NCBI GenBank assembly: GCA_022385805.1
Contig: MU277733.1
Location: 11,312 to 75,311, forward strand
Length of the DNA stretch: 64,000 nucleotides
Direction of reading: 5' to 3'
DNA from: Pilatotrama ljubarskyi
Taxonomy: Eukaryota > Basidiomycota > Agaricomycetes > Polyporales > Polyporaceae
Part shown: positions 1-10,313 of the stretch, in pieces
How positions within the stretch are numbered: position 1 is the first letter of the stretch
Layout of the letters: every line of letters starts with the position of its first letter
Program-made: the position numbers and the translations under genes
Notes under the pieces: model-generated
Seen by the model: only the letters and a program-made list of their open reading frames with translations
Database searches by the model: none
Told to the model about the DNA's origin: nothing

Positions 1-53
1 CATTTCACTGCGTAAACTTTCAGTATCTCGGACATTGAAATCTGGCATATACT

Positions 54-851
54 GTGCGAAACAGTGCTTTTCAATGTATATCGAATCCACAGTGTGACGT
101 AAGCTGGGGATACGCCATCTTCTTCGTTCATGTCTCCCTGGCTGACGTTTTCGTCAGATTCTTCCCCGAGTCCCATATCGACGTCCTAAATTTCGACCAG
201 CTGTCCGCCGTCCTTCGTCTCGCACACAAGTATCGCATCGCGGACGTGCTCCGCCAAGCCATTGCAGCTCTGAAGGGCTGCTTCTTCCCGGCCTGGGAGG
301 ACTATTTGAAGGCTGAAGAAAGGGACCACGTGGAGCTGCCATGCTACACGAAGGTCGAAGACGTCCACGCCATTCCTGCGATCCATCTCGCCCGTCTCGT
401 CGGCTGTCCAGAAATTCTCCCGTACGCATTTTACAGATGCTGCAGACTACGCGGCCGCATCGTAGACGGTTGGAAACGGGAAGACGGTACGATCGAGCAT
501 TTGTGTAGGGAGGACGTCGCGCGCTGTTTGGATGGCCTTCACCGACTTGCCATGGCTGAGATGGAGCTGACAGACGACATCGTTGACGTCGAGGCTGCGG
601 ATGGGTGTGCTACCCCTCGCTCATGCAAGTCAGAGAAGGTCGCATTGCTCCATGACATGATGCCGTCGTTCAAGGTAGGCTCCAACTTGGACGTCCTAGG
701 GACGTGGAAGCTCATCATCGGAAACGGTCCGCTATGCCCAATCTGTAAGGATGATATGCTGGAGCGTGATATTGCGGAGCGCCAGAAGCTCTGGAAATCG
801 TTACCCGCTATCTTCGGACTAAAGGAATGCGACGAACGATGTACCTCGTAG
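54..851 (+). CDS. BTB/POZ-type protein, C-terminal part
   Basis: The last exon of a gene entering from the left edge. The frame stays open to a stop at 849-851. The protein resembles the C-terminal half of the large Agaricomycete BTB family: a tail of the BTB fold (VLRLAHKYRIADVL), a helical region with a GWKREDGT-like stretch, and a Cys pair (CPICKD) near the end. The first ~35 codons of the open frame read poorly and a good acceptor ends at 157, so the true exon probably starts near 158. The frame has no credible ATG; it opens on GTG at 54. Such proteins are usually Cullin-3 adaptors or protein-protein interaction modules, but no substrate can be inferred. The family call is fairly safe, the 5' boundary is not. 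Confidence 0.7.
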   Translation: MRNSAFQCISNPQCDVSWGYAIFFVHVSLADVFVRFFPESHIDVLNFDQLSAVLRLAHKYRIADVLRQAIAALKGCFFPAWEDYLKAEERDHVELPCYTKVEDVHAIPAIHLARLVGCPEILPYAFYRCCRLRGRIVDGWKREDGTIEHLCREDVARCLDGLHRLAMAEMELTDDIVDVEAADGCATPRSCKSEKVALLHDMMPSFKVGSNLDVLGTWKLIIGNGPLCPICKDDMLERDIAERQKLWKSLPAIFGLKECDERCTS

Positions 852-1819
852 GTCGGCGCAGATAGACTCGAATGGCCTCGGCGAGTACTATACACTACTC
901 ACAGTTTGCACTGGCAGGACGCGAGGGGCTCTGAGCTACGAAACGAAGACCATTCTGCTTTCCACCTATCCGAACAAGCTCAGTCTTCTGACGATCACGG
1001 GTACGGCGCCGCTATCCTTGACTTGCTCGTCTCTCTCAACACCCTCATCTCTGAGTTCACGCGGCCTGCAGGTGGCGAACGTGTCAAACTCGGCTCAGCC
1101 TGCGGCTTCAACGTGCGTCCATACAAATAGTCTCTCGCGGGTGTATTGCAAGATTGTTTCGCACGACATCAGTCGCCCTGAGAGAGCGAAGGGAACGCTT
1201 CGGCGAATCGTGGGGTTGATGAAGTGCGTGTGAGCCGCTATACTGGCCGCGGGGAACGAGTCCCCAGTCACTTAGTCGCGCAGAGGGCGGGCAAGCACAG
1301 CGCTCGCCACGCAGCATCGTACAAGTCTTCACTACCGACGCATAGAACAAGCATACAACGAGCCCTCGGACATGCGCACCCAGCGTTGCGAGTCTGAATA
1401 CCCTGCGAGACTTCGAAAGTAGGCCCAAGCCCGCGAGATGGAGGCAAGCGCGAGCCTGGTACTAAGCGTCTGGGGATCATGGAAGCATCGTGCTGAGGCA
1501 GAACGGCTGAGGAAGAGCGATAAGTGTTACTGCAGATGCGCCGTGTCTGAACAGGACGCCGGGATGAGAGCAGGAGGATGTAAGAGCTCAACCGACCGAG
1601 CAGAGGAGAAGGTCCGTAAGCAAGCAGGGCAGTGCACTTCAGCAACTACAGTAAGTGCAGTGAACTCCATATTTACAGTATATATAGTACACGGCATCGT
1701 ACAACATGGTTCGACCAGGATGCTCTTTTCGTCCGTCGATGTCCCGAATCTGCACGCGCCGAACAAGGCGCGGGATCTTTTGCTCGTCGCAGAAGAGGGC
1801 GCTCGATATCGGTCCACCC
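852..1819. other. Intergenic, convergent 3' flanks
   Basis: Lies between the stop of the BTB gene (+) and the stop of the NmrA-like gene (-). Short overlapping open frames occur on both strands but none has splice logic or a recognisable family motif. It holds an AT-rich patch near 1670-1690 and otherwise nothing I can name. Confidence 0.5.
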
Positions 1820-3317
1820 TCACAGGCCCTTCGTGACCGTGCGCCGCCCCTTCTCGACCGTCGCTCCCTCGTCGCCCGCCTCCATCTCCACATCATCGTC
1901 CCCACCGCTCTTCGCAGCCGCAGCCGCAGCTGCCTTCCCGCGCGTCGATGACCGCGTGCCCGCCTTCTGCGTGGTGCCCTCGGAGCTCGAGCTCTTCGTC
2001 GTCCGCCGCTTCTTTGGCTTGAACTCCGCCTGTAAACTCAGCTCGTCAACACTGCACTTGGGCGGGTGCCATGCGTCAGTTGAAGGCACGTACTGAATAC
2101 GTCTGGAAGAACTCGGTCGGTTCCTGGCCGCGGTGCCCGAAGTACGCGAGCATCGCCGTTGTGGCGGTGTAATTCGTCTTGCCCTCCCGCACAAGCGAAT
2201 AGTACTCGAGCAGGTACTCGCGTTCGGCTGGGAACACGAGTCTATCAGCATCTGGTCTGCAGTGGATGGATAGAATCGCAGGGGCGCCGCGCGTACCTTC
2301 ATCAACTTCCTCGCCTTGCTCGGAGTTGAGGATCTTCTTCGCGGTTTCCCTGTGACTGGGTCAGTGACGTCGTCACGCGAACACACAGTAATCTTCTACG
2401 CACTCGTCGATACTCTCGAACTCCATCTTCGCCCCGAGCGCTTGGGATGCCGCAACTGCGAGTTCCGGTCCAGCGACGAGTTGTGGACCTGCATCTAGAT
2501 GAGCATCGAGTAGAGCAGATGTACACGAGTATATATTCACCTGTTGCGACGATGACCTGGCTACGAACCGTGTCCGCGAGCCCGTGCGGGCCCTCCGACG
2601 TAACCACGTACGCCGCGAGCTGGGCGACGTCGCCGAGCGCGATCGGGGCAAACTTGTGGTTCTCCCCGATCGGGAGGGGCAGCTTGCCCTCGCCCTGTGC
2701 CTGCTTCGAGTAGAGCAACAGGTTCTCCGCGTAAAAGCCCGCGCGGATGACGCACGGCGAGTGACCGGTGTCGCCCGTGGACGGGTCGCCCTTTGGCTGC
2801 ATCGCGAGTGCCTCGAGGTCGATGAACTCGCGCAGGCGCGGTTGCTTGTCGCGCTCGGCGTAGTCGGCGCCTACGCTCGAGAGGAGGACGAGGTTCTGGA
2901 CAGTCTTCGCTTTCTTCGCTGCTTCGAGGAGAGTGCGGGTGATCTTTGTCTTGTCCTGCAGGAAGCGCGTTAGTGAGGGGGCTTCCGCACATGAGCCGAG
3001 ACGCGGACCTTCCGTGCGGGCGGGATGAGGAGGCAGGTGTCGACCATCGACATGGCCTTGACGAGCATATCTTCGTCGTTCGGATCGTACACGACCGTCT
3101 TGACTGTGTCATACTCCTGCAGGACGGACTTTGCTTGCTCGGAGAAGACGAGGGCGGTGAGTTCCTCGTACTTGTTCACGTAGTCCTCATCGGTCGCGAG
3201 GAGGTCGATGATGAGGCGGCCGGTCTGGCCCTCTCCGGCGGTGATGAGGATCTTGCGGGACGACTTTTGGGTGGCGGCGGCCTTGGTGTCGCCGTTGTTG
3301 GTGCGTTTGGGGGCCAT
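1820..3317 (-). CDS. NmrA-like NAD(P)-binding protein with basic nuclear-type tail
   Basis: Six exons (3317-3009, 2955-2541, 2488-2404, 2349-2297, 2227-2094, 2029-1820) give 1206 nt, 401 aa. All introns are 46-70 nt GT-AG. The N-terminus has a Rossmann dinucleotide-binding loop (TAGEGQTGRLI, about residue 26), followed by the atypical-SDR/NmrA core and a helical region (EYLLEYYSLVREGKTNY) seen in fungal NmrA-like proteins. NmrA relatives bind NAD(P) and often act as redox sensors or transcription co-regulators instead of enzymes. The last ~55 residues are unusual: a basic cluster (PKKRR), Ser/Thr and Ala runs, then an acidic stretch, which suggests nuclear localisation. The ATG is the first in frame and lies about 95 nt downstream of a TATA-like box. 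Family call confident; the cellular role is not known. Confidence 0.85.
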
Positions 3318-4054
3318 GGTTGGAGGGTAGAGCTGAACGGTGGCGGGAGATGAGGGTGGGAGTGACGGGATGGACGGGAAAGAGAAGGAGGAATGGAGAG
3401 GGTTGGGCTTTATAGGACGTCGAGGGTGGCCGAGGCACGGTGGAACCCATGACGAAATGGAGGACGAGTCGTCCTAACCGGGAAGGGATGCGCGCAGAAG
3501 CGAAGGTGGCGGAGGATCGTCCCACGGCGTTACCGTACAGTAGCAGTCGCAGTGGACGCGCTCGTCGACGTCGTCCTGGCGTCATCGCATCCCCCGCCCT
3601 CCGCCGCTCCTCCTCACTCGGCAGCACTCCTCCCGCTGCGTCGGCAATCCTTCTCCTGCTCCCCGGGTGAATCCGCGTATCTATCGTCCCTGTTCCTCCC
3701 CGAGAGATCCTCGACAGCAGGCATGCGAATGAGGGATTCGCCACAGACAGACGAGCAAATAGGAGGGCTATGACGCGTCGCCGGCGCCTCTGCCCCAAGG
3801 GCTTTCCCGCGCGGTCAGGTGGCTCGGTCACACCAGACGTCACGTCGCGTCAGGGCGCTTACTGCACGCTCGACTGGTGCAGAGTGCCACTGCGACGAGT
3901 CGAGTCCTCCACCTATAGTCCTCGGTCGCGCTTTACTGTTTTCCATCGCGAAAGGTAGCACGCGCTTCTTTAGGGTTACGTTCGATCAATACGATATACC
4001 GCAGAGACTTCAGACAAGTTGGCTGTAACGTACAACCTCGCATCATACGTCGAG
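3318..4054. other. Intergenic, NmrA promoter region and 3' flank of a seven-TM gene
   Basis: Contains the TATA-like box of the minus-strand NmrA-like gene and then GC-rich sequence up to the stop of the next minus-strand gene. No open frame here carries a recognisable domain. Confidence 0.5.
3408..3414 (-). promoter_or_regulatory. TATA-like box of the NmrA-like gene
   Basis: Reads TATAAAG on the minus strand, 91-97 nt upstream of the ATG at 3317, a plausible distance allowing a 5' UTR of about 60 nt. Confidence 0.45.
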
Positions 4055-5777
4055 CTACCTCTCAACCTCAGACTTGCGGTCGCCCAGCCTGCTATCCTCT
4101 TCATGTAGGCGAGATTCCACGTCCTCCGCCATCTGCTCGGCCACCCTACGTTCCTCGTCGATCTCCCTCATCGCCACCTGCACAATCTGGGACTTCTTCT
4201 CGTCGAATGCTCCTTCCGCATCCTCCATTCGGTCCTCGATGTTGCTGAGCCCGCCGTGGACGCCCCCGAGCATACCATACGCGCCCCCCTTCTCGACATC
4301 GTCCCAGGCCCTCCCGAGCTTTTCTCCTGCGTCGGCCAGAGATTTCCCGCGGACAGCGCCACCCACGGAGTTCCCGAACAGCGCACCGCCGAGGCCTCCT
4401 AACACGTCGCCGACTCCACCCAGGGGCGCATGCAGCCCGGCGTCCGTTTTGTCGTCAACGAGGGTGCTCATCGTGGTCATCGTCAGCTCAGACACCTCCC
4501 TCGCATATTTCACGCGCGACAAGATCCCTGAGGTCTGCGCTGTGTCGGAAGTCGGCTTACGCGTGACTGAGCTATCACTGCACGCCGACGCTGCACCGGT
4601 GGTCTCGCTCCGCGTAGTCGCCGCCTTCGAGTCATCGCAAGATGGGCAGGTGAAGTCTCGCGAGAGCCGCCGCCACTGCCCGGCGCCCAGACGGTCGCGA
4701 AGACCATGCCGATGATGCCCGCCTGGTTGTTCGCGGCAGAGATGGACGGGAACTGGAGCACGCCGTTCTGCACGAGCACGAGCGCGAACTGGACGAGGTT
4801 GAGAAGCACGGGAAAGACGAAGCTCGAGACCGCGTTCCAGAAGAGCGCTTTCGCGCGCGCGAAGAAGGCTGGTGTGCGGTAGGCCGCGGATAGTCAGTGC
4901 CCGTGTACGACTACCCGAGGCGAGGTGCTCACATTGAACCTCGGTGTCGGCGCACCCAGACGCGCGGCGTCCCGTCTTCTGACCACGCCTCAGCCGCGTG
5001 AAGAACAGCACCGACGTGAACCTGGCCCGTCCCAACAATCGCAGTCGGCACCCCCCGGTTCGGACGCTCCACTACGCGTCGGATGGACACTCACAGCGTA
5101 TCCGCGACCTGCAGCGCCCACTTCACCTGCGTCGGCAGTCTATTCACGGCCGAGAGCGCGTCGAGGCCGCCCTGCACGGCCCCCGGCAGATTCTGCGTGT
5201 TCGAGGTCCACGAGACGGCGATTGCGACGAGCACGACGAGCCTCGCGAGCTTGATCACGATGATCGGGCCATACAGGAACACCCAGCGCAGCCAGGAGAG
5301 GCGTCGCGGCGGGTGCTCGGTGCGCACGCGGAAGAGGAGGACGGAACCGGTGAGGAGCGGGAGGAAGAGATGCACGAACGCGTACGTCGTCGTGATCGCG
5401 GGCAGGACCGGCTTCCTCGTGATTGCGCAGACCTGCAGCGTACGCGCGGAATGCGGAGTCAGTCGTCCAGGGGCGGGATACAGAGGGTGGCGGACGGACG
5501 GCGGCGTATAGGCAGGCCGACGTACCTGGTTGTAGACGTTCAGCCCGCCTTCGCCGAGCCCCAGCGCGAGCGAGGCGAAGATCATCGGGTACTGCGGGCG
5601 CCCGCGGGACTTGGGCATAGTGGAGTACATGAGCGCGGTGCTGATGGGGATGAGGAACGACGAGACGACGGTGCCGACGAGGAGGATCGACAGTGAGGAG
5701 CCGAGATCGACTGCCGTGCTCAACCCGGACAGGACGCCAAACTGCGCGGACGCCGTGTTCGTGAGGTTGGCGGACAT
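4055..5777 (-). CDS. Seven-TM protein 1 of a three-member paralogous family, with extra Gly-rich/coiled-coil tail
   Basis: Exons 5777-5526, 5432-5095, 5021-4933 and 4868 onward are clear and match the two paralogues at 8.3-9.5 and 17.4-18.6 kb in intron position and phase. Segments in order: N-terminus MSANLTNTAS, TM1-TM2 (LLVGTVVSSFLIPI; FASLALGLGEGGLNVYNQ), TM3 ending LLFRVRTEHPP, TM4, TM5 (FTSVLFFTRL), TM6 (ALFWNAVSSFVFPVLLNLVQ), TM7 ending FATVW. The frame after TM7 closes at 4510, but a second frame with a tail like the paralogues' (VKYAREVSEL) runs on to 4055, so one more intron must lie near 4590-4670; two solutions fit (about 4658-4591 or a 62-nt intron just downstream) and I cannot choose. 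The final ~120 residues are Gly-rich, then a charged coiled coil (EEDSRLGDRKSEVER), absent from the other two. Looks like an orphan GPCR-like receptor; ligand unknown. Confidence 0.7.
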
Positions 5778-5872
5778 GTCGACAGTCAGCGCTGCAGCTG
5801 CTGCAGGGGAGCTCGAGGCGGTCCGGGGGCGGGCGGCGGGCGGCGGTAGAGGCCCAGGTTCATCCAAAAGAG

Positions 5873-5879
5873 CTATATA
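5873..5879. promoter_or_regulatory. TATA box near seven-TM gene 1
   Basis: CTATATA on the plus strand (TATATAG on the minus), 96-102 nt upstream of the ATG at 5777. The plus-strand reading TATATAAA is also a good TATA box, so direction is ambiguous, but only a minus-strand gene follows. Confidence 0.4.
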
Positions 5880-8293
5880 AAGGCACGCGTTAAGGCAGTG
5901 GCTAGATGCCCGGGTGAGCCTCTGTACCTACTGAACAGAAGACATAGCATGCGTCTGCGGATCGCCCACTGATGTTCATTCGGATAGCCATGCGACGCCA
6001 CCGGCCACTCCGAAGGCGTGAACCACACCGGAGAACAAATCACGCATACGGTTATAACTTGCGTCCTTCGGTGTCCAGGAAGACCCATCGATACGGAACG
6101 GGGGATGCCCGTCGAGGGAGTCCTTGTGGAAAGGAAGTGCAAACGGACCACATTTGACGCTGGGTGATAAACGGGCGGGCACGTTGCAATCAGACTCACC
6201 AGGTCGCTAGAAGACGAGCATGACAGGTATGCCAGTCCTCGAGCTTCATCCGAACGGGCACCGGGAGATGTACGCCGGAGATGAGGGATCGGTCCGAGCT
6301 GGCTGGGCATTTTCGGGACTAAGGACGAACTTGAACCGGGATGTAGCGCGATACTCGACAAGCGCTCCCAGAGACCCATGTTCGCGTAGTACTGGCAGAT
6401 ATCTAGAGCGTCGAGCCCGGAAACCATCAGAGGTCAGTAAAAAGTGTCGGACAATGACGGTGCTGCCCTTCTCGTCCGGATGTCCCGGAAGACGTTCATG
6501 AAACCTTCCGCTGGCCGCGAAACTTGAGGCCTGACACTCCGTCCACCACGAGTCAATCGTGCGCCGCGTCGTACGGACTTGAACTTCAACAAATCGAGCG
6601 TCATACCCACCACAAATCAAGGGCAGGAATGCGAAGCGATAGCTTTCCCCAGTTCTCGAGATAGTTGGGGCCGTTCCCGTCGCTCGGTCTTCCACGAGCA
6701 GCGCAGTAAGGCTCTTGATATACGGATATATGCGTGCTGGTATCAATCGGTCGGACATGTTGCTCGAGGGTGGCGTGGGGACGGTACAGGGGTCAGAGAC
6801 TGCTCATCAACAGCCGCGGGCAGGTTCGCCATATACGCCTGGAGAGTCGCATACCTAGGCTGAGGCTTTTTGCAGGCGATGACGGCTGTGGTGCGAAATG
6901 CTAGTTAGAGGTATCTAGGGAAGACGAGGCATTGCTGCACTAGTGCCCTGTACCATCAGCTGGGTACCGTGTCACGTACGTCGTACGCACCTTGGGAGCT
7001 CATAGCCGGAGCGAAAGCAGCAGACTGGTCAATGCTCGCAGCCTCCTACGGGCTACCATCGGTAGACACTACGTGCTGCGGCTGGATCTGGTTGTTCTGG
7101 AGCTCGTCGTGCTGCCGCACCCATGTGGCGGCTCGGGGGGGCAGACCCAGGCAGATAACATTGCTTGAAGCAACTCCCAGTACAAGGACACTGTAGACTG
7201 TGCCTTGTGAGCAAGTCGTTCTCAGTCTCCTCTGCGCGTCACGACTCGGCAGCTGATGTTTGGATCGATTCTCCCAGGAGAGGAGTCGATCGAGCCAGCA
7301 TCCGCTCCCAAGAAGATATTGTTGAGATAGGCGCACAGGGTTTATTAACAGGGCCGAGACTTCCGGCATACAGCCAAGCACCGGCAGTCGAGCAGAGCCA
7401 AGGTCGATTGAGCTAACGACCACGTCCAAGTAGGTCATGGCTGCGGTGTCATAGGGAGTCGTTCGTAGTGCAGTCATCGAGCAGAAAGGCTATGAAGCGC
7501 AACTAGTCTGTATCGTCCATTGTGACAGCATCGAGGTCGTCGCAGGGAGGAGCCAGAAGGAGGTGCAGAGCAACGGCCCCGATGTACTGTAGCTCTGGTA
7601 GGCACACTCAGTAGGTCATGCAGATAGGCGAGATTCCGGGAAATCAAAAGCGTGGTCCCTTGAGGCATACTACTCGAGTAGAGCTGTGTATGGCGTGAGT
7701 CTTGGTTCCAATACAAACATACGAAGCGTACACACCCCAAGCAAGAGCCGGCGGAATTCATACTGAAGGTCACCTAGAAGAGGCGACAGCTCACAGACTC
7801 GAACAGAAACAAGCTGAAATACTGGTACTTTCGATATGCGTGGGGGTTCAACGTTAAGGTATGATAGGTTACGGCGGGATGGTTCAGATCGGCCGGAGGA
7901 GTAGAGGTACACCGATGAAGGATAAGGTCAAACGGTTTGCAAACGGTCACAGCCCAGGAGGCGCTTGAGCTGTGGATAAGCCACGAGGTTCTCCACGTGG
8001 CTCTAGCGCTCGTAGTGTTTCGTCTCGGCCCGCGGTCTCGCTTGCTGGGCACACTCATTGGTGCCGACATAATCATAATGAAACGCATACAGTATTTCGG
8101 GAAATCCTGCATCTGCTTGTCCTCTCAATGACCAATAGACCCGCGTCCGATAACTAGCTCGAATACTGCTGTCTCAGCGGTTTCAGCAGAGTACATCGTT
8201 TGGACTGCAGGCGTTCTCACCGGCTTTAAACGTCGGGGTCTTCTCTCGTACAAGGTCTGTCGATATAGTACACTAGAAATCGCCGGTGGTGAG
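5880..8293. other. Long gap with no convincing gene; possible decayed membrane-protein remnants
   Basis: 2.4 kb between seven-TM genes 1 and 2. Minus-strand open frames exist (6246-6758, 170 codons; 7046-7477 with a hydrophobic run VLVLGVASSNVICLGL; a piece near 8080-8100 reading ILYAFHYDY), but they do not join by plausible introns and match no family I recognise. They could be eroded copies of the neighbouring membrane-protein genes or chance. No intact gene is called. Confidence 0.3.
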
Positions 8294-9538
8294 CTACTTG
8301 GTTTGTTTACCCTTATCTTCTACCGTGCTATCGTGAGACTCATGTTCAGCAATTGTAGGATGAGACGCTTCCAGCCCGTTGAGGTCGGCGAATTGTATGT
8401 CAATAGTAACGGTACCCGTGTGGCCGTTGTTCGGCCTCCTTAACTCTACTTCGGACGGTTTCATCCCAGACGTCGACCAAACGGTCGCAAGGAGCACTCC
8501 GATGACTACCACATAGGTATTGACCAGGAATACCAGGGTGCCGTGGATGAAGTCGCGGTCGCGGAACACGAGGATGAGCTGGGCGAGATTGAGCAGGACA
8601 GGGAAGACGAAATTCGACGTCGCGATCCAGAACAGCGTCCGAAGGCGTGAGGAGTATGACTCTGTAGTGAGCAAACAGGTGAGTACTGTACTCAGTGCCC
8701 AAGAACGTAGTTGACTGACTCGTGGACGAGACGGTGCTAGCGGACCGGACGACTCGATCTCTGCCATATGTATGCGGCTGCAGCTTCGCGAGGAAGAGAA
8801 TAGAGACGTATCTGGCATGAGTAGGTGTAATCAACGACCGAACCTGTTGTGCACGGATCCCGCGGACTCACGTCGTGTCAAACACCTGCAGGAACCATTC
8901 TACCTTGGTGAACGCGCTGTTCCAACCGAACTCCCCTGCCACGAGAGGGTCTGCACTGTGCTTCACAAGGTTTATCCATGTCACAGCGAATATAATATTG
9001 ATAACTAATCGAGATATCTTGAAAGCCGCGATGGGGAAGTAGATCGCTATGCACCGTCTCCAGGACATGAGGCGGGGCGGGTAAGCGGCCACCACTCGGA
9101 AGACCAAGATTGACTCGGTGAACAGCGGTACCAGGATGACCATGCATTCGAAGGCGATGTTGAAATGGATGGATACCGGCCGCACCAGAATCGACCTTGT
9201 CTGCACGGCAGAGTTCGGGAACTATGTCAGCATGCGTAGACCCTTCCCCGCGGCAACTCCAAGAGGAAATCTCTGACCATATTATAGATGTTGATTGCGC
9301 TTTCAGCAAGAGCGAGCGCGATAGCGATCGCGTTCAGGATGAAGACTGGCCGCCATCGTATCGCGGGCGTGGAGAAGTAAAAGAGCGCGATAGTGATAGG
9401 CACCAGGAAGGAAGAGAAAACCGTGCCGACGAGAAGCAACTGGAGCGACGGCTCGATCGCCGCGACATAGTTGAGTCCTGGGGGAGGCGGGACTGGGACG
9501 ACCGGTGCTGCACTTAGAGAAACGCCGCTCGCAGACAT
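8294..9538 (-). CDS. Seven-TM protein 2 (paralogue of 4.1-5.8 and 17.4-18.6 kb)
   Basis: Four exons: 9538-9278, 9200-8872, 8811-8720, 8661-8294; 1050 nt, 349 aa. Start MSASGVSL matches the MSAxxx starts of its paralogues. N-terminus PPPPGLNYVAAIEPSLQLLL leads into TM1 (VGTVFSSFLVPITIAL), TM2 (AIALALAESAINIYN), TM3 ending SILVFRVVAAYPP, TM4 (AIYFPIAAFKISRLVINIIF), an extracellular or luminal loop with KVEWFLQVFDTT, TM5 (YVSILFLAKLQ), a loop, TM6 (LFWIATSNFVFPVLLNLAQ) and TM7 (TYVVVIGVLLATVWS), then a hydrophilic tail of about 60 residues. The seven-helix layout, the Arg just after TM3 and the Pro in TM6 recall GPCRs, but no ligand class can be named. It reads as an uncharacterised basidiomycete family. 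The 329-nt exon 2 is the same length as in paralogue 3. Confidence 0.8.
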
Positions 9539-10313
9539 GTTAGTAGAGATTTGGAGGGCACACTGCACGACGCTGATTCACGCTCTTGAAAGAGTACCCG
9601 CAACCGGAGTGTCACACAAGGTGGGGCGGGAAGACCGATTGAGAGATGCATCACTGCAGATGGAAGCAGTGAGTATTTATTCTTCCTAAATGCTATCATC
9701 CCGCGGTCGCATTCTGAGAGCACTGGCATACCATGAGTCTTCGTTTCCATAGGCAGTCAACACTGAATTTCGTGCCTGTACCGTCTTGTCACCGAGATAA
9801 TCACGACACAGCGAGCGCAGATAACAGGCTCTTGGGTTCCGAGTCTGTGCTGGGAACCTTTGCCGGTGAGCACGACTGAGGTCATGTCCTTCATTTACTC
9901 CTGAGGCTTCCCACCAACCCGCAGTTTGACAGCGGCCCCCAAAAATCAATCACAGGAAGCTTTCGACCCCCGAAAGCCGCTAAGGATGGCAATTCACACC
10001 TCACGCCCGTGAGGGTGTCGCACTTGAGTTGGCACTGCGCACTGTGCTGCGAGCTTCGAACTGCCAACACTTGTGCCTCAAGCAACGCACCAATCATTTG
10101 GTCGCGTCTTCACTTTTGAGTGTGCTGACCATTGCATCCGCATCGCTTGTTGGTTGGACAGCGAAGCCTCATGGCCACATTCTCCGGGAAGTGACACTGA
10201 CAGGCAAAGGACAGCAGACAAGGGTCGGATCACGCGGAAGCATGAGTTCTCAAGCAGTCCGTACGATACTGAGCAGAGCTACAAGCTCAACGAACATGAG
10301 CCCTCCACGCGAT
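9539..10313. other. Intergenic
   Basis: Promoter side of the minus-strand seven-TM gene 2 and 3' flank of the GMC gene. No recognisable gene or strong promoter motif. Confidence 0.5.

Noticed and set aside
2561..3112. 183-codon minus-strand frame rich in Arg/Pro
   Set aside because: Shadow of the real NmrA-like exons in another frame; composition is typical of a shifted GC-rich exon.
5873..6758. Two long overlapping minus-strand frames (5873-6427 and 6246-6758)
   Set aside because: Both read partly protein-like, but they overlap in different frames, no introns join them and no family was recognised.
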